This document shows, one piece after another, positions 1-12,458 of a stretch of 64,000 nt of DNA (position 1 is its first letter; the number at the start of each line of letters is the position of its first letter). The position numbers and the translations under genes are program-made. Location: the NCBI GenBank assembly GCA_964016875.1, contig OZ024734.1, positions 56,251,496 through 56,315,495 of the forward strand, written 5' to 3'. The notes beneath the pieces were generated by a model. The model was not told the origin of the DNA, made no database searches, and was given only the letters and a program-made list of their open reading frames with translations. The stretch comes from Fallopia convolvulus (lineage: Eukaryota; Streptophyta; Magnoliopsida; Caryophyllales; Polygonaceae).

Positions 1-867
1 ATATACCTTCACTCGAGCCCATGACTCGTTTGGCTCGATAGTGGCTCGATCCCCGAGCCCAAGGGTGGCTTGGTGTTGCCCGATGGCGGCCCTTGCAGTG
101 GGTAGTGGTCGGAGTAGCTAGCGATCGCCGGCGGCGACTTACGGCGAGGCGAGAAAGAGACCGGCGGTGACGTCTTTGAATTCTATCTCCCCGTCCGTTG
201 TTCCGACCTGATTCCTCTCCCTTTCCTTGAACGAGGCAGCAGTAGCCCAAAGGGAGGATGAATAAGAAGATGATGATGTGGAGGAGGAGGTGAGGAGGAA
301 GATAGATGGTGGCCGGCGGTGAAGAAGCGCGATCACCGAGTCCGTTCCATCCTAATCGGCTCTCTCGAGCTCTCACCCTCTATTTTCCATTTTACAATTT
401 CGAGCCTTTCTTATCTCTATCTCTCTACGCTTCCTTGAGAGGCGGTTTACAAACAAAAATCCGTCTCGGACCAGGACTCGTGTTAAAGCGGTAAAATTAT
501 GTACCTCGGGTGGAAAAACTCACTAAACGAAAAACGTCTCGTAAATTATGTAGACCGATAAAACCAATTTTCATGATTTTATCACGCTACCTTCAATTTT
601 TAAGGCTTCCGTTTCGTATTTTAAATTCCTTTCGGTACATAATTAAAAAGACGTCTTATCCAATAAATATTCTTTTTTCCACTGAAAAATCCTAGAATTC
701 ACACCGATCCATAAAATCATTTCTTTGTGATTTTAGGATATCACCAAAAAATTTCTAGGATTTAAATCTCCAACGAAAATATTGGATTAAGCGTTAAAAC
801 GGGCAAAGAGGTTAAAAGGATAACCGAGAAAAATTCAAAAATATCCTTAAAAACCGCAGTTATTACA
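1..867 (-). mobile_element. LTR fragment of the long-LTR family (U3 end)
   Basis: This is a partial LTR running off the left window edge. It matches the last ~900 bp of the complete solo LTR at 18982-21848, with scattered substitutions and small indels. On the minus strand it begins TGTAATAACTGCGG, the same start as the plus-oriented solo LTRs at 43681 and 35187 (TGTAATATCC). It therefore represents the U3 side of a minus-strand LTR. The GC-rich stretch at about 40-330 resembles a gene 5' end but has no supported coding potential. The internal region of the element lies outside the window or is absent. Inferred superfamily: Ty3/gypsy (Tekay/Del-like), from LTR length and termini only. Confidence 0.8.
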
Positions 868-989
868 TAAAAAACATGCGCGAAACTCAAACTAAAAACC
901 AACTAGCAAGAAAAAGCATTGAAATTTCAAAACTTAAAACTAAAAGACTAAAAAAAGAAAAAAGAACAAGAAAACTACCTCTACATCTT

Positions 990-1766
990 CGGTACTACTG
1001 CTCTGCCACTGTAATCTTCGCGCGCCATTGGTCCCTGCACAATGCCAAGTCTGCTGGAATTGCCAAAACGGTGAGATCTTGCTTTATGACTTCCTTCCAA
1101 CTCTTTTTCAGTCTACCCCTTTCCCTGCGAAAATCCCTAGCGGACAAACTTTTGATCCTCCTTACTGGGGCATTTGTTGGTCTCCTCTGTATGTGCCCAA
1201 ACCATCTGAGCCTCGATTTCCGGAGCTTTTCAACTGAACTGGTCACTCCTACCTTGCCCCTAATCTCATTTCTAATCTTATCTAATCTGGTATGCCCACA
1301 CATCCATCTCAGCATTCTCATCTCTGCTACCATTAGCTTCTGCTCCTGCGCCTTTGTGATCGGCCAACATTGCCCCATACAACATGGTTGGTCTAACCAC
1401 AACTTTGTAGAGCTTGTCCTTTAGCTTGAGTGGGACCTTTTTGTCACATAGCACTCCAGAAGCACCCCTCCATTTCTGCCAGCCCCTCTGTATCTGGTGT
1501 CTGATGTCCTCTTCGACACTCCCGTCACTCTGCACCATCGAGCCTAAATGTCTAAACATCTCCTTTTTTGCTACGACATCTCCTCCGGTCCTCCCAGACG
1601 TACTTCCTCCTATGGTTCTTGCTCTTGACTGAACTTAAACTCCACATACTCTATCTTGGTCCGACTCATCTTAAAACCTTTTGTCTCCAATTTCTGTCTC
1701 CAAGATTCCAACTTTCTGCAGACTCCCTCTCTCGATTCGTCCACCAACTTTCTACAGTCGGGGATT
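990..1766 (-). pseudogene. LINE (L1-type) ORF2 C-terminal fragment
   Basis: Minus-strand reading frames together resemble the end of a plant non-LTR retrotransposon ORF2, beyond the reverse transcriptase core. Visible pieces include KLYKVVVRPTMLYGA, MRMLRWMCGHTRLDKIRNE and LRWFGH, all typical of this region of plant LINE polyproteins. The pieces lie in three frames, with breaks near 1560-1620 and 1380, so it is a dead copy. A terminator at 995-997 gives the natural C-terminus. Downstream on the minus strand, 870-990 is T-rich and looks like 3' UTR. The 5' part is missing, as is usual for LINEs. The plus-strand ORFs over this interval are shadows. Confidence 0.85.
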
Positions 1767-2219
1767 CCCCGACTTAGTGGGGAACGGGGCAGGGAAAGGG
1801 ATCATTTTCGTATCCCTGATTTTAAACGGGGCGGGGAATGTACTATCCGCCCCGAATCCCCACTATATACAGTATATCCAATATGTTTTTTATTTATAAA
1901 ACATGGAATAAAAATATATTTTAAATATAATTTTAGTTTTTAATTTAAAAGCTTATATATATATCTACAAATTATATAATGAAAATTAAAATTTATGTAA
2001 TTAAATTTGATATTTGTAATTTTTTTTAAAGTTTAAAATATTTTTTTTATAATAAACAGGGCCCATTAACAACCCGATAACCGACGGGGATCCCTCACCC
2101 CGTTTCCCGCGGAGATTAAACGGGGACGGGGTGGAGAAAGGGGAATAATAGTATTCGGGGATGGGGGGTTGGGGACGGGGGATGCATTCCCCGCCCCGCC
2201 CGCCCCATGTGCATCCCTA
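1757..2219. mobile_element. hAT-like non-autonomous element remnant
   Basis: An AT-rich core (1870-2050) is flanked by GC-rich subterminal motifs of the GGGGA/CCCCG type in both orientations, the architecture of many plant hAT-derived MITEs. The right end reads GTGCATCCCTA, a usual terminus for this group. The left terminus is missing or truncated against the LINE fragment. No coding sequence and no certain 8-bp target duplication were found. Confidence 0.55.
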
Positions 2220-2927
2220 CATGTGAGGGCTCCATGTATGTTTTGTCATCTCAAATCAACCCAGCAAACTCAACAAATGATACTATTACTCACAACTCAC
2301 AAGAGGTGTTCATTGCACATCAAAACTCATACTATGATTTTCAAGGGCGTTGACAAGCATGATTGGATTTGGAAGTCATACATGATACATTAATCCATCC
2401 TGCATCTCAGGCATTTCTGAGTACGTCTTAAAATGGTAGCTGCATTGTCCATTACGTACATCCGAAAATCATGGAATCATTAGAGTTTGTGAGGGTTCAC
2501 CTTCTAGACTGCTGGATCTAGCTTTCTTGCAAAAAGCTTCTGCTGATGATGCTCTTCAGACATTGACTTCCTAGATTTCCTAGTCTCTACTACAAGAGAT
2601 GGACACCTTTTTCTCGGTACAACATAAAAACAATGCTCAAGGTGCATAAAGCTGCCTAAATAAAAAAATCACAGGAACATCTAAAATCAAAATTACCAAA
2701 CTACAGGACTAACACTAATAGATGAATTAAGAACAGGGTGTTAAAAAAGAACCCCACCAAAAGAAGAATTTCCTCGTGTAGTTTACAGTACGAAGAAGGG
2801 AAGAGACTCATCTTTTCAGCAATATTCACCCCTCTAAGCATGGACCCCGAAATCGAGTTTTTCTTGTTTGCATATTGAAATGTGCAGTTTGAACTTTGAA
2901 AACATACCTATGGTCAGAATAATAACA
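2220..2927. other. 3' flank of the SET-domain gene
   Basis: No gene or repeat could be recognised here. It lies immediately downstream of the stop codon of the minus-strand SET gene and presumably contains its 3' UTR and polyadenylation site. Confidence 0.5.
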
Positions 2928-5900
2928 TTAGGTGGCAAGTTGGTGAGGATTCTCTTTGAGGTGCTTCACATAAGGAAATAACACCTCTAAATGTGATCCG
3001 TAGTAGTTTGAATATATTGTATCCACTTGACTTATTGTATCAAGGGCGGTAGAATCTGCAAGAGAAAGCTGAAGAGAAGCCAATTTCACCAATTCATTTC
3101 CAACGACAATATGCTTGGGGCTGTACAGCTTCTTAAGAATCTGCATCAAAACAGCTTCCCAGTAAAAAACAACCCAATAACTTAACATTAGCCACTTCAC
3201 CATGTGCACTTGCTATCCATTGGCCTATTTTAAAGCGGATAATGGTGCTGCTTTGTACATTTAAAACAAGAACATGATGTAGATATTTATCTGGTGTTGC
3301 TCATAGTCATGTTTATAACTGACTTGAAAGTGTTTTGTCATGCTCAAAAATCATTAGCGGATGTTAAAGCTTACAGCAATATTGTGTCATCTTGCAAAAT
3401 GAAATGACGAATTTATTCCTGGCTTTCCACTCGACATGTACATGGATTCAAAGTCGCGAATAAGGATTTCCTCTAAGCCATCAGTTCTCTAGCAAAACAG
3501 CAAGATGCATTCATTGCTGCCTTGCTGGAAGCCAACAGCAATGAAAGACAAAGGGATTTAACCCTGGTACTTTTCCATCTCACTAATTCATGGGATACAA
3601 AGTATAGCATAATGCTGAGATGTCCAAGTAGGCCAAACCATTCAGAACAGAATCTTAGCTCCTGGTCAATTAGTGCTTGGGAAAGGTAGAACAAATCTGT
3701 GCAGCAGAGATTTGTTCTAGAATACAAATTCAACAAAATATGACAATAACAGGAATTCCAATTTGAGAAGGTTAAGTGTCATACTATACTGAAAATATAT
3801 GAAATAGCTAGGTGCCTAAAATTCTAGAACCAGCATCTTAAATTTAATTTTGACCTTCTCAAGCACACCACATTGTGCAGCCGAAAACTAATTGAACTTG
3901 GTCATGCATAGTAGATTTAAGATAGGGTCAAATGACTGACAACAATCATGTTGTTTTTTCCTTTTAAAGATCATAGAAACCATCATGCTGACATTAGAGA
4001 CTAAAAGGAAGAAATGAGGAAAAACATGATTGAATTCAGCAAAAATGCAAATGTGAATATGAATGAGAAATTGAGTGCTTATTTTACCTTAACCGATTCC
4101 ATACAATGATGAACTGCATTTTTAAGTTCTCCAATTGAACAAAAAGCCTCAGCTATCACATCTTCTGCCTGAAAAATGCGAGATTGCACTTCTAAGCATG
4201 ACTTTCTTAGAGTACTTTTTATCATATTTGTACTAATACCATGGATAAGATTATAAGCATATAATGTCAACCAGCAGAATCAGATTTCACCAGAGTCACA
4301 AGTACAAGGAACACTAAAGATTGCTGACTGCCAAGGGAGGGTTCCAGAATGCACGGATATCTAAAACTCTGATACGATTGCTCTATCCATTTGATATTGG
4401 CAAGCAACCTCTTGTTCATTTAGTTCAGTCTTAGGGAGACAATCAAATTGGAAAGTACCATAAGAAGATTTTAACCCTCTTTTATCTAGCTCTATCGGCG
4501 CTTTTCTTTGGGTGTCTTCAAACATCAAAAGATTCAAAACATATTCAACTCGTGTTCATGAATGCTTTTCTTTCAGATATTATCATAGAGCTCTTGCCTC
4601 ATTAATAGTTTAGAATTAATAACATCTAAAGATATTATTTATGGACTCTATTGAGCAAACGGCCACAAATTAATTCACAGCTAAACTAACGACTTCTAAA
4701 TGGGAGATGATTTCACCTCTGCAGTTTTCTTGTTGTATGCATGAAATGTTGATTTCAAAAGCTCAAGAGATGGTATAGTGTCCAAAATGGCAGCATACTG
4801 AACCTCTTTCGAAGCTACTGAACTCTTCAAACTGGAAATTATTAAACCACATGAGATAATGCAAATTAAACTCGTATGATAAATGTATACTGTAGTATAT
4901 AGAGTCGATACTTTTTTATGTTTGCCTCAGCTTCCTCTACTGTAGCATGCAAATCTTCAAGATCATATGAAGACCCACAAGTCAAACAGCATCCAGCTAC
5001 AATTTTAATGGGATGATGCCTTTGTTGAAACACCAAACCAGCCACATTATTCAAGTCATCATCTTTGAGCATGTCAACCTTTGTATAGAGAGAACACTGT
5101 CAGAATTATGTAATCTCTAAAAGAACAACGACCAAGAGAGGTTACAATCTTTAATTTCCTAAATTGGTCAATTATGAAGATGACCAATGTCCTGGTATGA
5201 ATTATATCAATGTCGGCAACACCCTTACACTCCACAGAGTTGATCCCTAAGGTGAATTTTCCATAAGCGGGGCTTGAATTAAATTGAACTAGAAGTTGCA
5301 ATAATGCAATACCTTTATTTATCTCTACTTTCATATTAAAATTATTCTACTGTTGCGAATTCATATAGCATAAAGCTCCACTCTTTTAATGGAAGCATCA
5401 GATTTTCCCCATTAATTCATTTTTGGCTAGGGATCATCAAGTGCAAAAAGGTTTACCGGCAAAGGCTGCAAGACTGACTCTGAACTGCAAATTATAGGAT
5501 CACCATGCAACTGGTCAAGTTTATGTTTTTCATATTCAGCTACAGAGGAAAAGAGAATTGCCCCAAGACAATTTGGTTTAGCACACTGGAAGGAGTTTAT
5601 AACAAGGTCAGGCAGATTCAATTTTGAGCAACCTCGACACTGGCATCTAAAGAAGTATTTCTCTTCCAAGAACTGTTGCCGATATCCACAATCCCACTGC
5701 CCTACCTGCAGAAGAAAAGGTGCAAATTTGTGACTTCAAAGTATATACATGTCAAGTAATCTTAACCTGATAAAGCTCATAAGGAGAAAAGAAAAGTTGG
5801 GCATAAAAGGAATTTGTATTAAAGGAAGTGAGGGATAGATTATCAAGCATTTGGATACCTGTGGCCCATAAGAGAGTTCCAAGGGGCATCCTTCAGCCAC

Positions 5901-8900
5901 AAACTCAGTTGATTGTAACAAGAGAGTACGACAATAAAAATAAGCATGGATATTTGGCTGGCAAGAATGATTGAACATGCTCCCAGTTGAATATATAGCT
6001 TGACCAACTCTGGCCTACAAATACAGTGTCGTTCAGAAAAGGATGATAGCAAGTCTATTAATTGTAAGGCTGACTTGTTGTACAAACTCGTAACTTATAC
6101 GAGGCGAGGAAGGACAAAGCAGTATGTGTAAGTGAAACAACGGATTGTATTTCATCAGACTTCTTGTGTCATCAATAAGTCTTTACAGTCTATTCATGAA
6201 GATTTCAAGTCGTTCATGATGTATGATAAGTCTTACATTCTATACATTTTGTTTCTACTCCATTCATATGTTTGCCACCTAATGGGTATTAGGATTAAGA
6301 AAATCAAGCTAGATTTATCCTTGTGCTAAAGCATGGGTAAGTTTGTTTTTCTAATTTCACTAACCAATTCATTAAAAATACACCTTTTCCCATCAGAATA
6401 ATTTCGCAAGATGACTTTACAGTTCAAACCAGAATTCTGAATTAGGCATAGTATATTATTAGCAGCCAGTAGGTCATCTAAAGACTGGTGTATAACTTAT
6501 CAAAAAAAAAGACTGGTGTATGATCCAGACCAAAATGGAAAAAGCATTTTTTAACCAAGACAAAATTATCTTTACAAATCAATAGCAACTAATGAGTATG
6601 TTCACTTAGCGCATCAGATGCTTTGAGATTTAACAGACAAGGACAGAAATCTAATAGTGCAAGATTATTATTACTATATTTTCTTCGTAACTTTGAAGCC
6701 ACAAACCTGCTCGACGCTACTCATGAAAAGGTTAGTATGTGAAGAACTTTTTTCTGAATGAACCAGGGGAGAGATTTCTCCAGATTTTACACGAACAACT
6801 GCCATCGAATTCACCTTTATTTGACACATAAGAAGAACAGCCTGCAGTAACAAAAAGTAGGCATAGATGAAATGAGTTCTACACAAATACAAAAAAACCT
6901 ACATCGATATGTTTCTTTATGGCTCGGTAAGATTTATGGTCCGTTTGTCATCACTTTTTTACATGCCATATCAGCATAACTTTGTCATATCAAGTATTAG
7001 GCCATAAGAACTGGTTCAGCTAGAAATGCTAGACCTTTGCTCATAGTTGTCAGTTTCATACATGAATAAAAGAAATACTTCGTCAACAACATAAAATTAG
7101 GAAAAGCGCGGGGGTGGGGGGTGGGGGGTAATTGGGTAAAGACCTTGGAAATAACAGCTCCACTTAGCTCGTATTTAGAGTCATAACATATCTGAAGACA
7201 ATACAACAGCACAATGGCATAGATAATAGACTCCAGTCTGCCCTCTGCAGGTAGTTTATCATGATGGTGAGAGAGATCCTACAAAACATCAAAAGGACAC
7301 TATGAACCATGCTTTTTTATTCTTTCATTTAATTGATAGATCACTGTTAACAATGTTAAGAGAGAAATCATTAGCCTTGAATCATCAACATACTATATTA
7401 TGTAGGAAAGTGAACTTATACCAGATCGTCAATGATACCCGATGAATCATTCATGTGACCTTTTAGCTCCATGGATTTCACCAGGATTCGACCAGCCAAA
7501 ACTACATCAGATGGTAACACCGAGGGCCAGTGAAAGCCATGGCACTCGTGTCTGTGTTCAGCAAAGTACTCAATGTTTGATTCAATATCATCTGCTAAAC
7601 AAACATCTTTAAAGTACTTTTCTAGATCACTAGGAATAACATCTATAGCTCTCTCATTCTGCAGATGTTTAGTAGAGGAAGGTCCCCCTGCTTGCATCTG
7701 ACAATTCTGTGAGCAGTAGAGTGCAAGTGAGCAGGATGTACAGGGGACAACATCTGCTCGCAGTTCATTCAAGCAAAAATGGCAATGAGTTTCACGGCAG
7801 CTCTTCAATATAATCTGTAATGCAATGTCCCTTATATCCCAGTTCAGCCGAGTAAAGAATAATGAATGCTCATACACAAAAATACACAAGTTATAACAAC
7901 AGCCCAAATCTGTTAGCAAAGATGCAGTTCAGTGTACTGTGTTAGCTAGCTATTCTGCATCTACTAATCCAATCCAATTTTCAAACCATTCCATGATAAT
8001 AGAAGTAGAAGGGGCTGATAAGCTTAGGTTTTTTTTTTTGTGTGTGTGTGTGAAAAGAATCGAGTGTCCTGTGTTCTCACATAAATAAGAATGTAACCTT
8101 GTACTCCATCCCTACAGGGTAAAAGTGTTCACATGTAGGAAATGTTCAAGAAATATGGAAGTTTTGTGTTTGTTTGTACAACAATGTGACACATAAATGG
8201 GCAATAAACTTAAAAAGTTAAAAGCAACAATTGGAAATCCTTTGAAACCCTTACAGAGAATTTTGAAGGTTTGAAGTTTGAAGGCAAGTGATAATAAATT
8301 GCTATGATGACTTGCCTCAGGACGAGTTGGTCATTAATTGCTAATGGCTAATGCCAAGATGAAACAAACCATAATTTAATTTGATAATCATATTTTAAGT
8401 GAGTTCGGAAACAAGGAAAAGAATATCATACCACAGCATATGGTTCTTCTTTGTGAACAATAGAAGCTTCACAAATATCATCTAGTGAGGCCATACCCCT
8501 TCCTTTAGTTGGTGAAAATACACATTGGAGATTCACTTTGAGCTGCTCATCTATTACAGATTTACATTGCGATCAAGAAATGCCAAAAAAAATATTTAAA
8601 AAAAAAATAGGTATGGAATTTTTTTATGAATTATACTTAAAATTCTTAGCAAATAATTATATTATTCAATTTATACAGCTTGTGCACTAAGAATATATTA
8701 ACATTTCAAGTATGATCCTTAATAATACATCGAAACCCCTTGCTCCAATTCTTAACTACATAAATTTATTCGCATCAACATTTGTGAATAATGTCCACCT
8801 CAATTTTAGAATAAAAAATATAAAATAAAATAAATTTCCAACTATAACACCCCAGGGGTGAGGGTGAATCCCAAATATGGAGAAGTGTTCTATCTCATGT

Positions 8901-11900
8901 ACGATCTTTCCTTGAATTCATATAGATTATCAAGCATCAACATGATAATTTCATAATTCTTCACTTTCATTCCATATAACCGTATAACACCATAAACCGG
9001 ACAAGACTAAACTGCACTTTGCTTTCTTGCATTAATTAAACGCAAACCTAGTATGCCATATGGTCATGAACATGTAAAACGGAAATGAAGCAAATGAATT
9101 CACCAGGAATGCACAAGTTTTCTTCATCACGCTTAAAAAGCACGCAGTCTGCCTTTGTTGCCTGATCTACAATTGATTCAAGTTCACGTTTTATTTGTGC
9201 CTTTCCACTGCAAGATTGTTCCATCTCCATAGCAATTCTTAGGTCACGTACAGCATCTTCACAATTTTTCAAAGAAGTATTTGCCTTTCCCCTTCTATAC
9301 CAAGCCTGCAGCAAAGTGAAGCTATATGAAGCTTTAGTAAGCAGAGAAGTTGCACTCCTAAATGCTACGAAAATGTTGGGGTGAAAATTATTTATAGTCC
9401 ACAATAAGTAAGACCTGAACAAAAAGCAGAAGAGAAATAGATTGCAGTTCACAATTAGTCTGAAAAGCACACGGAGCGAGGTCAAGCATTTCTGAGGGCC
9501 CTAAACCTGTATTTTAGTACATGAGCTTAATAATTCCACTATGATAAAGGATCCCTTTCTTTGGAGTATTCACAAATTTTTAATGCAGATAGTTTTCCAA
9601 TTAAAAATAGAAAAAGATAATGTATTGTTTATACTTTAGAAAATGAACGTAGCATAATATCTATCAAGATTCACCTGGAGGCTGGATTACAATTAGATTT
9701 GAAGTTTCATCTTCTAGTGCCACAGAAGATAGCCAAACATATGAGTAACTGCTCAAGTTATATTCACAATTTAGAAAAAAATTGCAAAGAGAGATGGAAG
9801 CTGACACACCAAAGATTGATCATCTAGTCTTATTTTGATTTATGCATGAGGGCTTTCCATTTCAGTTGAGAAGAGGGATAGATCATAGGTTGGTTACATA
9901 AAAGGATTTTCATTCATGGTGATTAGAGATTAGAACTAATTGATGCTAAAAGTTCCAAGTCCTAGTGCAAATGGTTTCCTTGCTCGAGTAGTAGACTTTT
10001 ATGAAGCAGTATTAGTTAAAAAGTTTAATGGACAAATTCACATAATCCAAACAAAACATCGTGTGATAATGTTTAAGGTCATTTACAATAACTATACACA
10101 TTAATACAAAAAGATAAAAAAAAAAAGTGGAAGACATATACACTAGAACAGCAAATAAAATTAAGAAAACAAGAAACAATTACCTTTGTATACCTTGGGC
10201 AAATAATAAGTGCTCGGTTGCAATCTCTAAGGCACTCTTGTATAAAATCAATTTTCTAGCAGAAACATAACAATAGAAATTTTATGAGCTTGACTTGTGA
10301 CATTCATGCAATAAATAAAGCATCAGATTTTCGGCTTCCTGTGCTTAGATATGTGATCATATGATAAGAACATTTATTGCTTCCTTATAGGTGCCTAGAA
10401 TCTAAAGTCAGTAGTAACTAGATTATTTACCTTGTCAACCACATTTATAGGACAAAAGTTACTAGTAAGACTTACATGGAAGCAAGAAGCTCGATTAACA
10501 TATAATGTCGCAACCAGATTATGTTCCTTCTCATTCACATCCATTGGAGCCATGCGTAATGCCTAGCCATAAACGGGAATATTGCACACATATAAGAATA
10601 AAATACAATGTAAAAATATACAAATTAAATTTCGTTTTGTGCTTCCTGTTTTGCATCATTCCTACATGACTTGACTACAGTATCATGTTTGCAGAAAAAC
10701 CCCTCCCTGATGATCATTATTCCTTCATTTCCTTTTTCAAAAATGTGTCAACCATTGAAATTCAATTTAATAAAAAATCATCAAAGCCTAGCATTTTTAA
10801 CTGTGAATTAGCCCATTTTCATAAAACATTTTAACATTCTATGAAATGATACATCAATGGAATAATCGGAGGAATCAACTTCGTTCACCCTAATTAACTG
10901 GAGTGAGTTGAGGCTTGACCTACTTGTTGTGTGAGAAATCAATTTTTGTAACTTCCTCTTAAGCATGAAAGTCAATAATTGAAGAAATTCATTCATCTGG
11001 GTAAAATTGTATAAGTGGATTCTTGAGCTAGTTTGCCATAAATGGACGCTTGCAAATCTGTTCTCCATCTAAAGCTTCTTTTTTTTTCCTGCAAAGGGCG
11101 GGCCTAAAGCCTTTTCACAAATACAGTTTCAGCTTCAGGTATCATAGCACTGCAACCGTTACTTGATCAACTTTAGAAACATCTACAAATTATAGCTTGC
11201 TGTAAGCAAGAACATTCAACATATAAAATCGGATTTTAAGGTTCAACTTCCTCCTAAGTTTGTAAACATTGAAGCAACTGCACGACACCAAACAGGCTGA
11301 CTCTACCGACTAGGAATAAAATGAAAATTTGATCTTAGCATATCTTATATAAAATTAAATTTTGTTAGCATATGGTTCATGAAATCTGGCGTACCGAACT
11401 CTACTAGGTTATTTGCTGCTCACTTGGCCCGTCAGCTCTGTAATTAGAGCTTTGTGGGGCAACATTGTAACTAAACTACCTTTTAACATTTTTCTAGCAT
11501 GTAACGTATGCATCAATTGGTTACACACTGCTTTAATAGGTAACAGGATGGAGAAAAAAATGAAGAATTAGAAACCTGGGAGTAAAAGTTGAAGGCCTGG
11601 CAGTAATCACCGTCGGAAAAGCAACCGTTTCCCTTGCGCTTCAATTCCAAAGCTGCTTCCTTGTTCTTGCCGCATAGTTTCATCTCAGGATTGGTCAAAT
11701 CGTCGATCACCTGCGCATCAGATACGTAAATAAATAGTAGATGGTAAAAAAAATGAAAAATTCCAGTTTCAGAAGGAGTACATGGTGGAAGAGCGGGAGT
11801 TGGAGGAAGAAGTTGTGAAGCAAAGAAGAAGATGAGGGGAGATCATCCACCCCGCTCCCTGCTAACATCTTCTTCATGCTCTCGGGAATCGCGGCCTTCA

Positions 11901-11910
11901 ACTTCTCCAT
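2928..11910 (-). CDS. TPR-MYND-SET domain protein (SMYD4-like), 15 exons, 795 aa
   Basis: Predicted lysine methyltransferase-type protein. Exons on the minus strand: 11910-11782, 11710-11576, 10562-10476, 10255-10184, 9305-9104, 8550-8432, 7814-7422, 7278-7144, 6841-6707, 6014-5859, 5705-5457, 5078-4912, 4831-4717, 4168-4088, 3140-2928. All introns are GT-AG and the joined frame is open. TPR-like helices occupy about residues 44-210, including AWYRRGKANTSLKNCEDAV. An N-terminal SET segment follows (KGRGMASLDDI, ~223-233). The MYND zinc finger uses C259, C262, C273, C276, C282, C286, then H335/H337/C339. The SET core is FNHSCQPN (483-490) and ELSYGPQ (515-521). A post-SET CxCx2C is at 542-547. 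The C-terminal part is helical and TPR-like. From memory, length and order match the Arabidopsis protein At1g33400. Substrate and location are unknown; no signal peptide is visible. The start is supported by a conserved-looking MEKLKAAIPES N-terminus. Confidence 0.95.
8029..8052. repeat. poly-T/(GT)n microsatellite in intron 6
   Basis: A run of T followed by alternating GT lies inside intron 6 of the SET-domain gene. It is a simple repeat with no coding consequence. Confidence 0.85.
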
Positions 11911-12023
11911 TTCGCTTCGCTTCGTGTAAACAGCTGCACTTGCACTTTCTCGAATTTTTTTCCCAAACTAGGCTTACAAAATAAAAAAACGCCCTTTCCA
12001 AATAACCCACATGTCCTTTTTCA
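11911..12023 (-). promoter_or_regulatory. 5' flank of the SET-domain gene
   Basis: Only about 110 bp separate the start codon from a repeat shared with position 32850, so the proximal promoter and 5' UTR must be here or overlap the repeat. No unambiguous TATA box was seen. The gene's upstream neighbourhood is entirely transposon-derived. Confidence 0.45.
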
Positions 12024-12118
12024 TAATAGCGCACCCTCTAGATGTACGGTTAGAGGATCCCCGATCGTAACAGTCGTATCGTCGTAACGGCTGGGCACTC
12101 TCTGATCGTAACGGTCAG
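12024..12118. repeat. Degenerate CGTAACGG palindrome array
   Basis: Several copies of a CGTAACGG/CCGTTACG-type motif occur at short spacing (around 12048, 12069, 12084 and 12105). They are preceded by TTCATAATAGCGCACCCTCTA, which also precedes the larger array at 32871. The two loci are therefore copies of one repeat family; this one is more decayed. It lies between the SET-gene promoter and an LTR. Confidence 0.7.
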
Positions 12119-12150
12119 AGTTTTGTTTTAAGGTTTTAAGTTGATGTATG

Positions 12151-12458
12151 TGAGACGGACCGCGGTCCCGTGTCCAAGAGGAAGCCTGGATCCATGTGCC
12201 AAGACCGAGCCAAGGGCCTTCCAGAGGATTCTAGAGGCAACGGGAACGGTTCCGGAGGCATAGGGATTGATCCGGGGCGTGGAGGCAACAAGTACGCACC
12301 CCTTCTAGAAGATTCCGGAGGGGGCGGGACTCATCTGGGGCGTTCGAGAAGCCAAGGCATGAGAGAGCCCATGAGGAAGGCTACATGCCAAGGCGCGCCC
12401 TATCTAGAGAATTCTAGAGAGGGTGCGCCCCTTCCGAGGCTCTCCAGTGTAGGCGCGC
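12151..12458 (+). mobile_element. LTR (left part), split by Athila insertion
   Basis: This is the first 308 bp of an LTR that continues at 23406-23924; the Athila element at 12459-23400 interrupts it. The LTR starts TGAGACGGACC and ends AGAGTCTCA, an inverted terminal hexamer TGAGAC/GTCTCA. Restored length would be about 827 bp. The sequence is GC-rich with repeated GGCGCGCC-type motifs and TTC/GAA arrays (described separately). The element also has a tRNA-Met primer site at 23937 and a gag fragment at 23967. Confidence 0.85.
12219..12419 (+). promoter_or_regulatory. Heat-shock-element-like array (left half)
   Basis: Inverted TTC/GAA pentamers with 5-nt periodicity occur repeatedly in the U3. 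12303-12320 reads TTC-TA-GAA-GA-TTC-CG-GAG. 12343-12350 reads TTC-GA-GAA. 12219-12236 and 12402-12419 follow the same pattern with GAG in place of GAA. The known HSF consensus is nTTCnnGAAnnTTCn. The array continues at 23439 on the far side of the Athila insertion. HSF binding is an inference from the motif. Confidence 0.6.

Noticed and set aside
876..1424. 182-codon plus-strand ORF
   Set aside because: It is the opposite strand of the LINE ORF2 fragment, whose conserved motifs are on the minus strand.
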